DNA from: Raphanus sativus
Lineage: Eukaryota > Streptophyta > Magnoliopsida > Brassicales > Brassicaceae
NCBI RefSeq assembly: GCF_000801105.2
Contig: NC_079512.1
Location: forward strand, 36,535,848 to 36,599,847
Length of the DNA stretch: 64,000 bases
Direction: 5' to 3'
Under the pieces are notes generated by a model. That model was given only the letters and a program-made list of their open reading frames with translations. It ran no database searches and was not told the DNA's origin. Position numbers and translations under genes: made by a program. Positions 60,642 through 64,000 of this stretch are shown here, piece by piece (the stretch's first letter is position 1; each line of letters begins with the position of its first letter).

Positions 60642-62422
60642 GAGCGATTCAACTCGATTTAGTCTTCTCTCCATCTCCTTTCTTAGCTATGCGATCTCGC
60701 GGGTTTTTTATTTTTTCGATTTTCTCGGTAAATCGGATTTCGCCGTCCGCCGCGTGTTCGTAACTGTCATGATCTTTCTCCTCTCTGTGTCTTCTTTTTA
60801 TTATTCTCTACTAATCTTCGAACGGAGATGATTCTATGATGAAGCCATCTCTCTCAAGCCTTAGCTCTTGATTTGTTAGTCTCTTTTTTTTTCTTTGTCA
60901 AAATCCACCGGAAAATAATCACCATGCGCTGGACTGATCTCCCTCGGCAATTACGGCGGAGCCAGCCACCTTAGTTTTCTTCTCTTACATCTAGGTTAAA
61001 CGCATTCTTCCATTTCCAAAAAAAGTCAGAGCTTATTTAACTTTATTTTTCCTTTATTTCCTTTCACACTTTTTATTTCGATGATGCTTTTGTAGTTTTA
61101 AATATTTTACCACAAGCTTAAGAGGAAATTCTTTTTTTTTTTAAAATCTGGCGGTTTGCTGTTAATCGTCTTCTTGATTAACCTAACTTTCCGGTTTGAA
61201 CCGGGGATGCAAGCAGATCTTGCCGTGTGGGGCGTCTGATAAATGGCCGGTTCAGGGGTGATGATTAGGAACCGGTCAATTTTAATTTTGTGTCGAGCAA
61301 GGAACAATAAAAGTGACTTTTAGATAATGCGGTAGCAGTACAGCTAATTGGTCAAACGAGCGCGTTAACTGTTACGTTTTGAGGAATAAATACGACAACG
61401 TTTTGGGTGAACGGTTGGAGAGGCAAGTGAATCTTGTCGGAGATCACGTGATCTTAAAGAGTGATGACAACTGATGTCCACATTTACACGTGATTTTCAT
61501 TCATCCCTTCTATAAAATTATTTTTCAACTGTATTCGTGTTTCAAAAAGAATAGATTTTTTTTTTTTACATTTTATTCTCTGAATATTTTGTTTGAAATT
61601 TCTATTGTGGGTAAAGAATCTTTACTCTCACGTTAAAGAAGATGTTGTGTTTGATTATAAACAAGTAGAAGATCTCAAACCCAGTTGTCGTTTACTCTTC
61701 AGCATTTACTCGTTTTGTTGGAGCTAATCAAATGCGTTTTTTTTTATTTTGTTTTTTTGCAGGATTTTCCCACAAACGAAATCACCAATTCTTTCTCCAA
61801 GAGATTGAAGATAAAGAAGGTATACATGGATAAAAATCCCAAACTGGAATCGCAATTCTTAAATCTCTTAGTAGTGTTTACTGAGCTGATAGATTTGTTT
61901 TTGATATCTGAACAGTCTTCTGAGCTTAAATACCAAGAGAAGTTAAAGTTGAAGGAAAGAGTCGACCTTGAAAATGTAAACATTCTCTGTTCTGAGCTTT
62001 TTGTTAGGATCTCACTCATTTCCATCATATTTCTAACAAAAAACGGTCTCTGGTCTACAGGATATTGCAAGTCTCCGAGCAACGTTCGACGAACAAAACG
62101 TTAGGAACCACATGTTGAAGAGGATTAAGGTAAAAACATTTTGTTAGCCTTCTGATCTTCCATATTCTTCTCTCTTTTTTGTTCTGGTTTCTAGACTGAA
62201 TCAAAATCTTCTGTTTTCTTGTCTCAGCTTGACTTGAGTTCAGGCCGTATCAAGAACGTGACTCCTCAGGTTGATCTGATTCCTAAACCACAGGGCGAGT
62301 CGAAATCTTGCAGAGCAGAGGACAACAAAACCGATAGCTCGGAAAATAAGGACAACTTCTTCTTCCTCCCTGATTTGAACATGGTACCAACCGAGGACGA
62401 GATATTGTATGGAACTAGCTAA
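60203..62422 (+). CDS. coiled-coil protein with C-terminal EAR motif (At4g32030-like)
   Basis: Five exons (60203-60598, 61763-61819, 61916-61975, 62061-62129, 62228-62422) join in phase into 777 nt, 258 residues. The N-terminus is rich in Ala, Gly and Ser and contains a conserved-looking DDEMVVELLIRLKHAG segment. A short charged coiled coil follows (LKLKERVDLENDIASLRATF). The C-terminus carries LPDLNMVP, a DLNxxP-type EAR repression motif that binds TOPLESS corepressors. This suggests a transcriptional co-repressor or a regulator of one, but I do not recognise a DNA-binding domain. Intron 1 begins with a (TC)n run at about 60605-60638. Its function is not established. Confidence 0.87.
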
Positions 62423-64000
62423 GAGGCTTATCTGAAGACTTTCAATCTCGATCTGATTACAGTTATGAAAGGAGCCAGAGAGGCTTGATGAACGTAATAA
62501 GAGGTTTCATTCATTGTTTTCTGTCTCCTTCCTTCTCTGGGGTGAAAATTTTAGATTTTTTAGATTTTTTTTCTCTCTTTTGTCCCTATTCGTTGTAGTT
62601 AAGCTGTGTGTTTTTGCTTTTGTCAACGAAAATTGTGTTAATGACAACTAATAGACTTTGTTTCAAATCTGCCCTTTTTATTTATCTAATCTCTAAATCT
62701 TATTATAAATTGACATTAAAACCCTTGTTTCGCTCAACTAACCCAAGATAGCTAATTATCTCATTAGCCATGACTATTCGCTACTAGTATATTTTTAAAA
62801 ATTCTTAACTTGTGAGGTGTAATGTTATTGGTGGTTCGTCGGCGTGTCTTGGATATAAATAACTAGGATAGGATAAGACCTGCGCAAGGATGAATATATA
62901 TAATTAAAATATAAAATTTTAGTATTGATAAATTTAAAATTTATATATAATTGTTTTTATATGTATTTGAAATTTTAGAATTTTGAAAATTTTATATAAT
63001 TATATATACGTAGGATCAGAAACAATTGTAATTAGAACTATAGATCAAAGCTTAGAATTTAATGGACCCGATTTCATATATCTTTTCACTTTTCAGTGGA
63101 TGATGATGGAAAATAGACGGAGTGTCATTGGGCTTGATTGGTAGAGTATTAGCAAGTTCTCTACCTATTTATCTTCAATTTTTTCTCTTGTTGTGTTTTT
63201 TTTATTACTCGATGTAAATATTGATTTTGAAGTTTATTCTCATTTGGTTTGTTTGTTTTGACCTAGAATTTAGAACATACTTAAGATTTAAAATAATTAA
63301 AGAGATACATACTTAGGTTACGATCTGCACTTTATACACAGTAAGTATTTTATATTTATTATTTATTTTATAATTTTCTACGTATTATAAAATAATAAAA
63401 TAATAAATAGATATATTAAATAACTAAGAAATCAGTTACTATTATGTAATAAATTGGTGTATGCATATAAATTTAACCATTACTCTTGTTTATTCGCAAT
63501 TAGGGAAAATAAATCAAAACAATCAATCTTATATATCATATATGATAAATAATTAAATTTCAATGATATAAACATAGTAATATAGCACACTTAATATGGA
63601 TATTTATTAAAATGAGGTTTCTACTCATATGATTTTATGATTATTTGCATATTTGTGTAACAAAACTTTACACCAATGAATTTTTTTAATGTGAAATGTT
63701 TAGTAGTTTCAATAATTTATAATCATTTTAAAAATTAAAATATTAATGTTTCAATATATGTTCAATGCAAATATCAAAATATAAGTATGTATTTTCATAC
63801 GATGTATAGTTTAATTTAAACGATATGAAAAATATATATATGTATATTAACATAAAAACTATGAAAATAAAATTATTTCTTCATATGGTCTTATAATCAT
63901 TATATTTTAATATAGAAAAAAATAAAACCTTGATCCTAAAAGTTTATATGAGACTTTAACAGTTTTAGTAATTTATACTCGTTTTGAAAAATTCGAAATA
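62423..64000. other. 3' flank and AT-rich intergenic DNA
   Basis: The first 250 bases hold the 3' untranslated region (likely end near 62640). The rest is highly AT-rich with short repeats and no coding or RNA feature that I can support. Confidence 0.5.

Noticed and set aside
63125..63175. TTGGTAGAGTATTAGCAAGTTCTCTACC resembling a tRNA arm
   Set aside because: It is a short local stem without box B or an acceptor stem.

Overview
This window looks like nuclear DNA of a Brassicaceae plant, most likely a Brassica species. Genes are spliced with GT-AG introns, intergenic DNA is AT-rich and full of retroelements, and each gene with a recognisable family is closest, as far as I can recall, to an Arabidopsis chromosome 4 gene around At4g31880 to At4g32030. 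No database search was run; orthologue names come from recalled protein sequences and gene order, and exon joins were worked out by hand from splice sites and reading phase.

Layout: 1-2150 is AT-rich with no gene. 2151-8326 is a Copia-type LTR retrotransposon on the minus strand, with 281-bp LTRs, a 5-bp target duplication and a gag remnant but no recognisable pol. 8652-12948 (-) is a 14-exon PDS5-type cohesion cofactor gene with a Tudor domain. 16777-18642 (-) is an armadillo-repeat protein gene. 19498-25976 is a full-length L1/Ta11-like LINE with both ORFs open and a 13-bp target duplication. 28467-29764 (-) is a UPF0725/EMB2204-like gene with a frameshifted end. 30214-36946 is an accessory stretch: a Helitron 3' terminus, tandem repeats, a broken Raf-like kinase fragment, an orphan repeat-bearing ORF, an orphan exon and a tRNA-derived SINE. 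36948-39303 (-) is a type-B response regulator (ARR10-like), and a decayed copy of its 3' end lies upstream at 40680-41172.

The right half is gene-dense: a PPPDE (DeSI-like) peptidase (41555-42680 +), a previously unlabelled C/D-box snoRNA array with its own promoter (43290-44000 +), RPL39 (45053-45636 +), chloroplast aspartate aminotransferase ASP5 (46214-48541 -), a receptor-like kinase (49094-51713 -), a remnant of a VAL2/HSL1 B3 repressor gene (54563-55318 +), a PNRC-motif protein (57744-58316 +) and an EAR-motif coiled-coil protein (60203-62422 +).

The genes do not form a pathway; they are a collinear block inherited from the Brassicaceae ancestor. Several Arabidopsis neighbours are missing or reduced to fragments, as expected of a fractionated post-triplication Brassica block, and retroelements have filled the gaps. 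The two most interesting items are the snoRNA array and the young Copia element that seems to have moved without its own polymerase.
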